From assembly GCA_023667165.1 (NCBI GenBank), contig JAMPAO010000002.1, positions 1 through 64,000 of the forward strand: a stretch of DNA of 64,000 nt, read 5' to 3'. Position numbers and translations under genes: made by a program. Positions 8,708 through 17,449 of this stretch are shown here, piece by piece. The DNA is from Ruminococcus sp. (lineage in GTDB: Bacteria > Bacillota > Clostridia > Oscillospirales > Ruminococcaceae). Numbering within the stretch: position 1 is the first letter of the stretch; every line of letters begins with the position of its first letter. Under the pieces are notes generated by a model. The model was not told where the DNA came from and ran no database searches. It worked only from the letters and a program-made list of their open reading frames with translations.

Positions 8708-9667
8708 TTATATCTTCAGCTCCATGTAAAAATCGTCCATAACATAGCCGCCGCCGATATCGGTAACGCCCTCGCCCGTTATCACGAAACCCAGCGCCCT
8801 GTATGCGGCTATGGTATTTTCGTTATGGCGGTTGACGGTCAGATGCACCGCCCTATAGCCTTCGCTGCGGCATATGTCCTTATAGATATCCATTACCCTG
8901 CGCGCGTATTTTTTCCCCCGATCCTCCTTTTTGAGGTACAGCTTCGACAGGAAAAGCCTTTCGCCGTCGGGCTTTGCGGCGGTGTAGCCTATATCCTCGC
9001 CGCCCCGCTTTATAAAATAATAGCTGTAATTTTCCTTTTCTGTGTTTTCCTTCGACGCTTCAAAGGAACAGAATTTCTCCACCATGTAATCTATCTGGCT
9101 CTTCGATATAATGCAGGGAAAAAATTCGTGCCATATACCGTCGGCGATCTCGGCGATACGTCTGAGCTGATCGTCCGTTTCCGCCTTGACGAGCTTGATA
9201 CCGTCCATTTTATTTTTCCTCATTTCTCTGAAAAAAATTTTGAGCCGTTCCGAGCATTCCTCTTCCATGACCCCGCCATCCGTCAGGGGACAGCGGACCG
9301 ATCCCACGGAAAACAGATCGGCGGCTGAGCCGCAGCAGCCGTATCTTTTGTCGTACGCTCCGAAAACCACCCTGTCAAGCTGCGCGTTTATCGCCGCTCC
9401 CGCACACATGGGACACGGCTCCAATGTAACGTACATCTCGCAGCCTGTAAGCCTCCAGCCGCCAAGATATCTGCTTGCGGCGTCGATAGCCTCTATTTCG
9501 GCATGAGCAAGGGGGGAGCGTTTTTTCTCCCGCCTGTTGCGCCCCTCTCCTACGATCCTGCCGTCCGACAGCCGTACAATGACCGCGCCCACAGGCACCT
9601 CTCCCTCCGAAGCCGCCAGCTCCGCCAGCTCCATTGCCCGCGCCATATAACGTTTCTCGGCTGACAT
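8708..9667 (-). CDS. tadA: tRNA adenosine deaminase TadA fused to a GNAT acetyltransferase
   Basis: Residues 1-153 are TadA, which deaminates A34 to inosine in tRNA-Arg(ACG): the zinc/catalytic set H55-A-E57 and PCPMC (C85, C88) is intact. Residues 154-319 form a GNAT domain with the acetyl-CoA loop DRGKKYARRV. There is no stop between them: TadA's usual C-terminal FFREMRK runs straight into MDGIKLV. An internal GAGG plus ATG at the junction (ATG near 9208) could also start a separate GNAT protein. The chosen start (9667) has GGAGG seven bases upstream, 14 bases after the neighbouring stop. The acetyl substrate is unknown. Confidence 0.85.
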   Translation of the reverse strand: MSAEKRYMARAMELAELAASEGEVPVGAVIVRLSDGRIVGEGRNRREKKRSPLAHAEIEAIDAASRYLGGWRLTGCEMYVTLEPCPMCAGAAINAQLDRVVFGAYDKRYGCCGSAADLFSVGSVRCPLTDGGVMEEECSERLKIFFREMRKNKMDGIKLVKAETDDQLRRIAEIADGIWHEFFPCIISKSQIDYMVEKFCSFEASKENTEKENYSYYFIKRGGEDIGYTAAKPDGERLFLSKLYLKKEDRGKKYARRVMDIYKDICRSEGYRAVHLTVNRHNENTIAAYRALGFVITGEGVTDIGGGYVMDDFYMELKI

Positions 9668-9681
9668 ACCGCCGCCTCCGG

Positions 9682-10836
9682 TCACAAAGCGCACGCCGAC
9701 ACCGCCGAGCGCAGGAATATCAGCGCCAGCCATATCAGCATTGAGGGATTTGTCACAAAGCACATGATCCTCTCCTTGTTGGTAAGGTACATTCTGTACA
9801 GCGGCAAAGGTATCCTTTTGCTGTGCTTTTTCATAAATAATACCAGGCTGACTATCCCGACGATAAGGCTTACCACCACCGCAAAGCACAAAAACGTTTG
9901 TCTTATGCCGTCGGGAATGCCGGTAAATCTCAGATAATCGTCGGTAAACTCGCCCACCCGCATTATTACGCGCATTATTACCGCAGTAAGCACGGAGCCT
10001 GTGCGGACGGTGAAATATCCCGTCACGAGAGAGCATATAAGCACCACCAAAAAGGAGTAAGCGCTTCCGGCGGTTATGGCGGACAGAACGCTTGTAATAA
10101 AAAGCGCGTACCCGTCGCCGAACTGTCTGAATATCTGCATAAAAACGCCTCTGTATATAAGCTCGCTGCCCGCAGGGATAAGTATGACCGTCATGACCGC
10201 ATAAAACACCGCAGCGGCACGGTTCTCCGGCAGCCACATGGTATTTATGGGAACGTATTCCAAAAGCTTTATGCTGCCGAAAAATCTCATATCCGAAAGC
10301 AGTGTGATTATGCCCCATATAAGAACAGCCATGGGGATAGCCTCGTAAAAAAGCGGCTTGTTTAAGATCTTCACCGGCAGCATTACCTTGACGGGCATTT
10401 TCACCCTGCTTACCAGATAGACCGCCGAGGGGATTATCTCAGCCAGCTTTATGATATATATAAGTATGATCGAGGTTTTCTCGTTCCCCGTAAAATATCC
10501 TCCCGGATCGTAGGAAAAATCCACGCTGCACACGATGGGCAGAACGCTGAAAAAAATACTCACAAGGATATTCATTGCCGTATATATTATAAGCGTATTT
10601 GCAATAACCGTGTGAGTTCTTGTAATAGCGCTTCTCTCCGCCGCTTCGGGATATTCCGTGATAAAACCCATTCCGTCGCGGTATGTAAGCTCGCCCCCGC
10701 CGCCCTCGAAATAGAAGCCGTAATCATTTTTGTGATTTATCTTCCATTTACGGTACATTTCGTTATATTCCCTGTCGTGGAGCTTAAGTGAGGCGATCCT
10801 GCTGTCGCTGGTATTTTTTGCTTTTCCGTCCGGCAC
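9682..10836 (-). CDS. CPBP (CAAX protease-like) membrane protein, catalytically degenerate
   Basis: 384 aa multi-pass membrane protein with the fold signature of the CPBP/CAAX intramembrane protease family. The first motif, normally EExxxR, reads SELIYR (S224, E225, R229), so the first Glu is missing, and the expected His residues of the second and third motifs are not visible in the matching segments (ITAGSAYSFL; VIMRVIMRV). It is therefore probably not an active protease and may have a scaffold or binding role. The N-terminal 75 residues are cytoplasmic and polar. It sits immediately upstream of the tadA fusion. Confidence 0.7.
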   Translation of the reverse strand: MPDGKAKNTSDSRIASLKLHDREYNEMYRKWKINHKNDYGFYFEGGGGELTYRDGMGFITEYPEAAERSAITRTHTVIANTLIIYTAMNILVSIFFSVLPIVCSVDFSYDPGGYFTGNEKTSIILIYIIKLAEIIPSAVYLVSRVKMPVKVMLPVKILNKPLFYEAIPMAVLIWGIITLLSDMRFFGSIKLLEYVPINTMWLPENRAAAVFYAVMTVILIPAGSELIYRGVFMQIFRQFGDGYALFITSVLSAITAGSAYSFLVVLICSLVTGYFTVRTGSVLTAVIMRVIMRVGEFTDDYLRFTGIPDGIRQTFLCFAVVVSLIVGIVSLVLFMKKHSKRIPLPLYRMYLTNKERIMCFVTNPSMLIWLALIFLRSAVSACAL

Positions 10837-11042
10837 GCGCTATTCTCCTCTCTTTAAGGCAAGAGCTTCAAGCCTTCCTCTTTCCCCTGCTTCGGGATAA
10901 TTTATCGTTTTGCCATAATCATATTAATTATATCACACAATTCCGAAGCAAATGTTAAATTTATATGTATTTTTGAGCATAATAATACTGAATACGCCGC
11001 AGTTCGGGGTAATTTTTACAAACCGTTTTCAAGGCAGTACCG

Positions 11043-11711
11043 TTACAATATTTCCCAGTCTATCGGGGCGATCCCGTTTTTTTCCAGAAAAGCGTTGCAT
11101 TTTGAAAAATGCCTGCACCCGAAAAAGCCGTTGTATGCCGAGAGCGGCGACGGGTGCGCAGCCTCCAGTATAAGGTGAGCGGGATTTGTTATCAGGCTTT
11201 TTTTCGCCCTGGCATTTCCGCCCCACAGCAGGAACACTATCGGCTCCTCCCTGTCGTTGAGCCTGCCTATAACGTGATCGGTAAAAGTTTCCCAGCCCTT
11301 TCCCCTGTGGGAATTCGCCTGACCTCTTCTTACCGTGAGAACGCTGTTGAGCATAAGCACGCCGCTGTCCGCCCATTTGTACAGCTCCCCGTGAGGCGCG
11401 GGAGGTATACCCAGATCCGCTTGCAGCTCCTTGTAAATATTTTGCAGCGAGGGAGGTATGGAGCAGCCTTTCTGCACCGAAAAGCAAAGGCCGTGAGCCT
11501 GACCCGGCTCATGATACGGATCCTGCCCTATTATGACCGCCTTTACGCTGCTGTACGGCGTATGCTTCATTGCGTTGAAAATGTTGTCCATGTGGGGATA
11601 GATCTGACGGGTAAAATACTCCTGCTTCAGAAATTCCCGAAGCTGCCTGTAATACGGCAGATCGAACTCTCCCGCCATGATACCGTCCCAATCGTTCCCG
11701 AAATTGACCAT
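11043..11711 (-). CDS. ung: Uracil-DNA glycosylase
   Basis: Removes uracil from DNA to start base excision repair. Family 1 UDG motifs are complete: the water-activating loop GQDPYH (D64, H67) and the minor-groove loop HPSPLSA (H186). Length 222 aa is normal. It has its own promoter at 11774-11802 and is separated from the CPBP gene downstream by about 200 bases. Confidence 0.97.
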   Translation of the reverse strand: MVNFGNDWDGIMAGEFDLPYYRQLREFLKQEYFTRQIYPHMDNIFNAMKHTPYSSVKAVIIGQDPYHEPGQAHGLCFSVQKGCSIPPSLQNIYKELQADLGIPPAPHGELYKWADSGVLMLNSVLTVRRGQANSHRGKGWETFTDHVIGRLNDREEPIVFLLWGGNARAKKSLITNPAHLILEAAHPSPLSAYNGFFGCRHFSKCNAFLEKNGIAPIDWEIL

Positions 11712-11773
11712 ATTTTATGCACGTCCTTTTCCGTAATATTTTCCGCCCGACGGCGCCCCTTCGTCTAAGTCAT

Positions 11774-11802
11774 ATATTACCACGTAATCGGGTCTGTGTC
11801 AA
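11774..11802 (-). promoter_or_regulatory. Promoter of ung
   Basis: Minus-strand TTGACA (11797-11802), 17-base spacer, TAATAT (11774-11779). The leader to the ung ATG is about 55 bases. Confidence 0.75.
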
Positions 11803-12060
11803 CAGAAAAATTGCCGCCCCGCAGATCCGCAGTCCACAATCGCGGGATATGGGGGATAATCCCCGATATTTCATTCATATTAATTTGCGTTTTATTGCAT
11901 ATAATTACATATTATCCGGTTTTATCCGCAAGGCAGCGGTCAAAAAATGCAAAAAATTGCAAAAAAACGTCAAAAAACGATAATTTTCAAAAAGGCGCTC
12001 GGTCGACAACATTGTAAACATTTTTTTACAACCGGCTTTGACTTAGCTTTGTATATTATT
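11803..12060. other. AT-rich intergenic region between ung and the GH26-like gene
   Basis: No gene is supported here. The region holds several A-runs with phased spacing (11945-11995) and a perfect 7-base inverted repeat TTGTAAA (12012-12018) / TTTACAA (12025-12031). It could be an operator or simply curved promoter-proximal DNA. Confidence 0.4.
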
Positions 12061-12069
12061 GCAAAAAAA

Positions 12070-12095
12070 GAAAGACGGGACAGTTCCCGTCTTTC
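12070..12095 (-). terminator. Terminator of the GH26-like gene
   Basis: Perfect 11-bp stem 12070-12080 / 12085-12095 with a 4-base loop, followed on the minus strand by seven Ts (12063-12069), just after the stop at 12107. Confidence 0.9.
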
Positions 12096-12106
12096 ATATC
12101 CGCAAA

Positions 12107-13549
12107 TCATCCGCAAACGACAGGCTCGAATTCCAGCCTTACCTGCGGCAGCTTTTCCATGGTGTAATAATAATTTTCCGCCCAGTCCTCGCCCTGTGAG
12201 GGATCGTTCTCGCCGCTTGCGGGGGGAGCGAATATTTTCAAGGTCATATCGCACTCTCCCGTCAGAGGCTTTTCGTAAAACGCGCTCATCAGATCAATGG
12301 TCTTTGCTTTTGGGGATCTGTAGAACCATTTTCCGTTTATCTCCATCATATAATTGCCCTCGTCCTCAAAAGTGACCTCGCAGAAATGGGGAGCTTTGTC
12401 AAAATGCAAAGGTATGGCTATTCCGTCGGCGTCCTCCGCGCCGCCCCACCTGAGAGTAGCAGGCAGCTCCGCGTCAGCCTTTTCCTCGGTGATCTCCGGC
12501 ATGAACCAAGGGGAATGGATTATCTCCTTGTATGTTTTCATAACAGGCTGCTCAATGCCCACATCGGGATTGTTGGGATCCTCTATCTCCAAGCCCAGTC
12601 TGCCTCTGTCCCTGAACTGGTACATGGTAAAGCCGGAAAACCACTCCGCCTTGTCCTTAACGAGGATATCACAGAATTCCTTTACCATATCCGCCTGATC
12701 GTACGCTCCGGTAACATCTCCGTCGGCGTTGAACTCGCTCATTACCATAGGCTTGCCCTCGCCGCCGTTGAGGAATTTGTAGCGCTCGTAGCTTGCCTTT
12801 GTCTTTTCGTAGGTTTCGGAAACCTTGCTCCTTGAAAAGGAATTTCCGCCCTTTAACGCAATGTCGAAGGGCCATCCCCAGTGAAGCGCCATGTATTTGT
12901 CAACCGACCATATATCGGCGGCGGGAATAGTCGCTTTGAACTCTTCTTCCTTTTCCATTTCCGTTTTATTCAGATCCTCAATGCCGCCTATGCAGATAAC
13001 AGTCTTTACGTTGGGCGCGTATTCGTGGATAATATCGGAAAAATGCACGAAGAAATCGCCTATTTCCTTATAGCCCGCACGTTTGGTAAAGCTGAACCAA
13101 TCCCCCGTCGCCTCGTGGTTTATTCTGAGCATCATTCTGCCGAAGGTGCGCAGATCCTTTGCGATGGCGATAAGCTGCTCGTCGGTGCATTTGGGATCCA
13201 CCGTGAGGGTAAGGGTAACGTCCTGACCGTGGCGGCGCACATCTCTCATGCAGGTGAAAGGCTCATCGTTCAGATCTCCGCCTATACCGCCCTTATATGT
13301 GAAATAATCGTCGTAGGGGTAATCCCACTGAAAGGACACCTCCGCGTCTTTCATAACCTCGGATATCCTGCCCGGCCATTCCTTGTCGTTGGGATAGTAG
13401 CAGTACATCAGGCTTATGCTTCTGTGAGGTCTGCCCATTTTTTGCAGTATGTAATCCTGATTTACATACTCGCCTCTTTCCGAGCCGTCGCCCAGGTCAA
13501 CGGCGCATTTCGCTCTGCCCATGTGTACATTGTAAAGGTTTACATTCAT
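12107..13549 (-). CDS. Glycoside hydrolase, GH26-like
   Basis: 480 aa TIM-barrel-like enzyme without signal peptide, so probably cytoplasmic. The candidate acid/base Glu is E146 in RINHEATGDWFSF, which resembles the HEMNGDWFWW motif of GH26 beta-mannanases, and the candidate nucleophile is E272 in VMSEFNADGD. The residues after about 380 form a second, beta-rich domain (HFCEVTFEDEGNYMMEINGK). The start at 13549 follows AAAGGAGG. It lies downstream of the coiled-coil gene and the GC-rich hairpin repeat at 13585-13639, and ends at a strong terminator. Exact substrate unknown; family assignment moderate. Confidence 0.7.
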   Translation of the reverse strand: MNVNLYNVHMGRAKCAVDLGDGSERGEYVNQDYILQKMGRPHRSISLMYCYYPNDKEWPGRISEVMKDAEVSFQWDYPYDDYFTYKGGIGGDLNDEPFTCMRDVRRHGQDVTLTLTVDPKCTDEQLIAIAKDLRTFGRMMLRINHEATGDWFSFTKRAGYKEIGDFFVHFSDIIHEYAPNVKTVICIGGIEDLNKTEMEKEEEFKATIPAADIWSVDKYMALHWGWPFDIALKGGNSFSRSKVSETYEKTKASYERYKFLNGGEGKPMVMSEFNADGDVTGAYDQADMVKEFCDILVKDKAEWFSGFTMYQFRDRGRLGLEIEDPNNPDVGIEQPVMKTYKEIIHSPWFMPEITEEKADAELPATLRWGGAEDADGIAIPLHFDKAPHFCEVTFEDEGNYMMEINGKWFYRSPKAKTIDLMSAFYEKPLTGECDMTLKIFAPPASGENDPSQGEDWAENYYYTMEKLPQVRLEFEPVVCG

Positions 13550-13584
13550 TGATATGATCCTCCTTTGGAATATTCTGCCTTAAA

Positions 13585-13639
13585 CAAGCAGAGGACGTAC
13601 TGCACCCGCCGCCGAACGAGGCGGGGGGAACATCTCTCT
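13585..13639 (-). repeat. GC-rich hairpin element, copy 1
   Basis: 55 bases matching 52647-52698 at about 48 positions. The inner stem is CCCGCC / GGCGGG around the loop GCCGAACGA; the outer arms are AGAG...CTCT. It lies between two co-directional genes, 35 bases before the GH26-like ATG and 30 bases after the preceding stop. It may be a processed intercistronic RNA structure or a short REP-like repeat. Confidence 0.7.
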
Positions 13640-13669
13640 GCAATTATATTTACCGCCGCTTATGCCGTA

Positions 13670-14185
13670 TTACTGCTGGGGCGGTATCTGCTGTACCGGG
13701 ATATTGGGATTGACCGCGGGGGCGGAGCTCCTGGGAGCCTTGATAGTGCCCTTTGTGCGGCGCACCGCCGTAAGACTTGCGGCGAGAGTTTCCTCGGTCT
13801 TTGACAGCACGTCCGTAATGTAGCCGTCGGCTGCATCCTTGACCGCCTTTGCTTTCATCACAGCCTGCTTTTCTATTTCCAGCGCCCTTGCCTCGGCAGC
13901 CTTGGTGATCTCGTGGTTAGCCACCAGCGCGCCGGCTCTGTTTTCGGCTCTTGTAACGATCTCGTCAGCCTGCTTGTTGGCGTCGTCGATAATGGATTTT
14001 CTTTCCTGTACGATCTTTTTTGCCTGCTTGACCTCCGAGGGGATATTCATTCTTATATGGTCGATACAATCTCTAAGCTGATCCACGTCAACAAGGGATT
14101 TCTTTGCCGAAAGGGGAAAAGTCTGAGCCTTGTCGAGGATCTCGTCCATCGTATCGAGATAATCTTCCATCATTACTTCTGCCAT
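13670..14185 (-). CDS. Coiled-coil ATP-synthase-b-like protein downstream of coaD
   Basis: 171 aa soluble, mostly helical protein with long charged heptad-like stretches (residues 55-140, e.g. QAKKIVQERKSIIDDANKQA) and a proline-rich tail (NPNIPVQQIPPQQ). It resembles the coiled-coil proteins, sometimes labelled ATPase or V-type subunit H-like, found beside coaD in many Clostridia. There are no nucleotide-binding motifs, so an ATPase label is not supported. It follows coaD by 37 bases in the rsmD-coaD operon. A cell division or scaffold role is possible but unproven. Confidence 0.65.
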   Translation of the reverse strand: MAEVMMEDYLDTMDEILDKAQTFPLSAKKSLVDVDQLRDCIDHIRMNIPSEVKQAKKIVQERKSIIDDANKQADEIVTRAENRAGALVANHEITKAAEARALEIEKQAVMKAKAVKDAADGYITDVLSKTEETLAASLTAVRRTKGTIKAPRSSAPAVNPNIPVQQIPPQQ

Positions 14186-14222
14186 ATTTATACTTCCTTT
14201 CCGCCGTCCTGACGGTACAGCA

Positions 14223-14708
14223 TTACACGTTTCTTTTCAGCCTGTCCTCTATATCCTTTAATATGCACTGCGGCACGAAGCGGCTTATATCTCCGCCGTA
14301 ATACGCCACCTGCTTTACAACGCTGGAGCTCAGATACATATTTTCCGAGCTTGTGGTAAGGAAAACCGTTTCCGCTCCGTCGTAGATATTCTTATTCACA
14401 AGGGACATCTGGAACTCGTACTCGAAATCGGTAACGGCTCTCAGACCCTTTACTATAGCCACCGCTCCCACATTCCTTACATAGTCGGCAATAAGTCCGT
14501 GACAGATATCCACCTCTACGTTATCGAACTTTGCGGTGACTTTTTTTATCAGATCCACTCTTTCCTCGGGCGTAAAGGAGGGGGTCTTGAGCTGATTTAC
14601 CGCCACCAGCACTATCACCCTGTCGAACAGTATGGACGCACGGTGTATAATATCCCTGTGTCCGAACGTTACGGGATCGAAGCTGCCGGGGCATACCGCC
14701 GTTCTCAC
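14223..14708 (-). CDS. coaD: Pantetheine-phosphate adenylyltransferase
   Basis: Transfers AMP from ATP to 4'-phosphopantetheine in coenzyme A synthesis. Visible motifs are the nucleotidyltransferase signature SFDPVTFGH near the N terminus and the C-terminal ISSS/T-type loop, here YLSSSVVKQ. Length 161 aa is typical. The ATG overlaps the rsmD stop (14705-14708), the usual clostridial rsmD-coaD arrangement. Confidence 0.96.
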   Translation of the reverse strand: MRTAVCPGSFDPVTFGHRDIIHRASILFDRVIVLVAVNQLKTPSFTPEERVDLIKKVTAKFDNVEVDICHGLIADYVRNVGAVAIVKGLRAVTDFEYEFQMSLVNKNIYDGAETVFLTTSSENMYLSSSVVKQVAYYGGDISRFVPQCILKDIEDRLKRNV

Positions 14709-15277
14709 AAAATATCCTCCCCTTCCTCTCCGTCGTCGGGCAGGGGGACCCGATAAACGGTGACTTCCGTTTTGCCGTATCTGTAGGTTTTGGTTTTTTT
14801 CAGTCTGCCCGTTTCATCGGGCAGGACAAGTCCCTTTTCGTGTTCGCACACGATAATGCCCCTGTCCGACATTTTCCCGGACAGAAAGGGCAGAGCCTGC
14901 TCTATCAGACCGCTTTTGTAGGGCGGATCGAGAAAGGCTATGTCAAAGGTCATTCTTGCGTTCCTTACAAAATCTATACTGTCGGAAACCGTGACCGCGC
15001 TGTCTTTGATAAATCCGCAGGCGGCAAGATTTTCCCTTGTGCATTCCGCCGAGGCGGGACTTTTATCCACAAAGCGGCAGTACTTCGCTCCTCTTGAAAG
15101 AGCCTCTATCCCGAGCTGACCCGATCCGCTGAAAAGATCCAGCACAGCCGCGCAGTCTATATCAAACTGGATTACGGAGAAAACAGCTTCCTTTACCATA
15201 TCCGTGGTGGGACGGACGTCGTTTCCCTCAAGGGTTTTCAGCTTTCTTCCCCTTGCAGACCCTGTAATTACCCGCAT
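14705..15277 (-). CDS. rsmD: 16S rRNA (guanine-966 N2)-methyltransferase
   Basis: Methylates G966 of 16S rRNA in the 30S head. It shows the SAM-binding motif LDLFSGSGQLGIEAL and the catalytic DPPY motif (FLDPPYKSG). Length 190 aa is normal. It is the first gene of the rsmD-coaD-coiled-coil operon, transcribed from the promoter at 15380-15408. Confidence 0.95.
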   Translation of the reverse strand: MRVITGSARGRKLKTLEGNDVRPTTDMVKEAVFSVIQFDIDCAAVLDLFSGSGQLGIEALSRGAKYCRFVDKSPASAECTRENLAACGFIKDSAVTVSDSIDFVRNARMTFDIAFLDPPYKSGLIEQALPFLSGKMSDRGIIVCEHEKGLVLPDETGRLKKTKTYRYGKTEVTVYRVPLPDDGEEGEDIL

Positions 15278-15379
15278 AAAAAGAATTTCCTTTCAAAATC
15301 GTGATAACATTATCAAAATAATTCGTCAAAAATTACTATTCGACAACAAAAATTACAAAACGATTACACATATAATACT

Positions 15380-15408
15380 ATTATACCCTAAATAAATGTT
15401 TTTGTCTA
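15380..15408 (-). promoter_or_regulatory. Promoter of the rsmD-coaD operon
   Basis: Minus-strand TAGACA (15403-15408), 17 bases, TATAAT (15380-15385). One mismatch from consensus at -35. The leader is about 95 bases and AT-rich. Confidence 0.7.
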
Positions 15409-15425
15409 TAACATAAAATGAATTT

Positions 15426-17255
15426 TTACAGAGAATTTTGCACAAATTCATAAACTTCCTCCGCCACATTTTTGGCAACGCCTGCGGCGGAGGCTATTTC
15501 CTCTACGGTGGCTTTCTTCAGATTATCGGCGGTCCTGAAAGCGGTGAGCAGCTTTGCCGCCTTTTTTTCGCCGATACCCTTTACCTTGGTTATGCCCAGC
15601 TCGAAAGCGGATCTTCTGTGCTTTTTCCGCTGGTAGGATATGGCGTATCTGTGCACCTCGTCCTGTATCCTCGTTACAAGCAGGAAAGCCGCTTTGGTTT
15701 CGCTTATGCTAAGCTCTCCGCCGTTTGCGGCGATGGCTCTTGTGCGGTGGTTATTGTCCTTGACCATGCCGAACACGGGCAGGGAGATATCCAGCTCGTC
15801 AAGGGTCTGATTTACGGCGGCAAGCTGATTATGCCCGCCGTCGAGCAGGATAAGATCGGGCAGGCGTTTAAAGCCCTCGTCGGTTTCGGCGGGGTCGAGG
15901 TAACGCTTGAAGCGGCGGCGTATGACCTCCTGCATACAGGCAAGGTCGTTCTGGGTGACGTTCTCCTTTATAGCGAATTTCTTGTAATATTTTTTTGCGG
16001 GTCTGCCGTTTTCAAATACCACCATGCCCGCAACCATATCGTCCGAGCCTAAGTTGGAGATGTCGTAGGATTCGATAAATTCGGGGGTATTTTTCATTCC
16101 CAGAATATCCGCAAGCTGCTCGAGGGCGGCTATTTCCTTAGCCGTGCGCCCCACCTTGACGGCAAGGTATTCCTCGGCGTTGGCTCTTGCTATTTCCGCA
16201 AGGCGCATATACCGCCCTCTTTTGGGGGTGAGGACGTCCACGGCATGGCCGCAGCGGCTGCGGAACAGCTCCTGCACGTTCTCGGTGCTTTCGATATCCG
16301 AGCCTAAGACGATATTTCGGGGGATCTCTCTGCCGGAGCTGTAGTACTGGGTGATGAAATCCTCGGTGAGAGCCTCCTCGGAATCGTCGTCGCCGAGGAA
16401 ATACTCCCCTCTGTCAAAGAGCCTGCCGCCGCGGTACATTATCACTGCGGCGCACACCTGACCGTTGTTGCGCGCTATCGCCACGGCGTCGGTATCGGGC
16501 AGCTTCTCGGCGATGATATTCTGACTGTCCGCCGCTTTGCCTACGGCGGCTATGCGGTCCCTCAAGCGTGCGGCAAGCTCGAAATCGAGAGCCTCCGCCG
16601 CCCGTTCCATCTGCTCCCTCATGCGCTCCACGGAAGCTCCCGCGCCGTTTCGGATAAATCCCTCCGCCTCGGCGACGATCCTTGCGTACTCATCCTGTGA
16701 GATATTGCCCAAGCAAACGCCCATGCAGCGTTTTATGTGATGATTAAGGCAGGGTCTGCCCTTGCCTATGTCCCGGGGGAAAACCCTTTTGCAGGAGGGT
16801 AGCATGAAAACGCGGTTTACCTCGTCCACGGTCTGTTTAGCCACAAAGGAGCTTGTATAGGGTCCGAGCACCTCTCCCGATTTGGGTTTCTGCTTTTCGG
16901 CGGTTATCCGCGAATAGGGGGGCGGGGATATACGGATATAGCTGTAACCCTTGTCGTCCTTCAGGAGAATGTTGTATTTTGGGGAATGCTGCTTTATCAT
17001 GGAGCATTCGAGCACCAGAGCCTCGTACTCGCTCTTTGTTACGATAAAGTCGTAATCGTACACCTGTTCCACCATTTTCGCCACCTTGGGGGTGTGGTTC
17101 GGAGTTCTGGCGAAATAGGAGGAAACGCGGTTTCGCAGGTTTTTGGCTTTTCCTATATATATGATATGCCCCGTTACATCTTTCATCTGATACACGCCGG
17201 GGGCGCTTGTGAGCAGGGCGGTTTTTTCTCTTAGATAATCAAGGCGTTCGTTCAT
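15426..17255 (-). CDS. uvrC: UvrABC excinuclease subunit C
   Basis: Makes both incisions in nucleotide excision repair. Domains in order: GIY-YIG nuclease (GVYQMKDVTGHIIYIGKAKN), UVR/UvrB-binding helix pair (DFELAARLRDRIAAV), RNase H-like endonuclease, and C-terminal helix-hairpin-helix (KVKGIGEKKAAKLL). 609 aa from the ATG at 17255, the usual family length; a longer in-frame extension upstream lacks a ribosome site. Promoter at 17344-17372. Confidence 0.96.
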   Translation of the reverse strand: MNERLDYLREKTALLTSAPGVYQMKDVTGHIIYIGKAKNLRNRVSSYFARTPNHTPKVAKMVEQVYDYDFIVTKSEYEALVLECSMIKQHSPKYNILLKDDKGYSYIRISPPPYSRITAEKQKPKSGEVLGPYTSSFVAKQTVDEVNRVFMLPSCKRVFPRDIGKGRPCLNHHIKRCMGVCLGNISQDEYARIVAEAEGFIRNGAGASVERMREQMERAAEALDFELAARLRDRIAAVGKAADSQNIIAEKLPDTDAVAIARNNGQVCAAVIMYRGGRLFDRGEYFLGDDDSEEALTEDFITQYYSSGREIPRNIVLGSDIESTENVQELFRSRCGHAVDVLTPKRGRYMRLAEIARANAEEYLAVKVGRTAKEIAALEQLADILGMKNTPEFIESYDISNLGSDDMVAGMVVFENGRPAKKYYKKFAIKENVTQNDLACMQEVIRRRFKRYLDPAETDEGFKRLPDLILLDGGHNQLAAVNQTLDELDISLPVFGMVKDNNHRTRAIAANGGELSISETKAAFLLVTRIQDEVHRYAISYQRKKHRRSAFELGITKVKGIGEKKAAKLLTAFRTADNLKKATVEEIASAAGVAKNVAEEVYEFVQNSL

Positions 17256-17283
17256 AATAATATCCGCTTTCCTTTGAATATTC

Positions 17284-17331
17284 TCAAAAGGCTGTACCGC
17301 TTTGAGCAATACCGCGCACAGCCTTTTTGCG
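17284..17331. other. Hairpin in the uvrC leader
   Basis: AAAAGGCTGT pairs with ACAGCCTTTT around a loop that itself contains GGTA/TACC arms. It lies between the uvrC promoter and start. It could act as an attenuator or a weak terminator; the T-runs are short. Confidence 0.35.
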
Positions 17332-17343
17332 GTGTTGCCTTAA

Positions 17344-17372
17344 ATTTTAGCACATATCCGCCGAAATGTCAA
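17344..17372 (-). promoter_or_regulatory. Promoter of uvrC
   Basis: Minus-strand TTGACA (17367-17372), 17-base spacer, TAAAAT (17344-17349). Confidence 0.8.
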
Positions 17373-17399
17373 GGGGCGGGAGCGTGCGGAAATAAAAAA

Positions 17400-17424
17400 G
17401 CGGCAGGGAATTTATCCCTGCCGC
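17400..17424 (-). terminator. Terminator of the large surface protein gene
   Basis: Perfect GCGGCAGGGA / TCCCTGCCGC stem (17400-17409 / 17415-17424) followed on the minus strand by six Ts (17394-17399), 25 bases after the stop. Confidence 0.9.
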
Positions 17425-17449
17425 ATGAAGCTGTTAGGTTTGTTTCGGT

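Noticed and set aside
9668..10318. Long N-terminal extension of the TadA-GNAT reading frame
   Set aside because: The extension is antisense-like low-quality sequence overlapping the CPBP gene; TadA begins at MSAEKR with GGAGG before it.
17284..17331. uvrC leader hairpin as a strong terminator
   Set aside because: T-runs are short on both strands and it lies between a good promoter and the gene, so I list it only as a hairpin.
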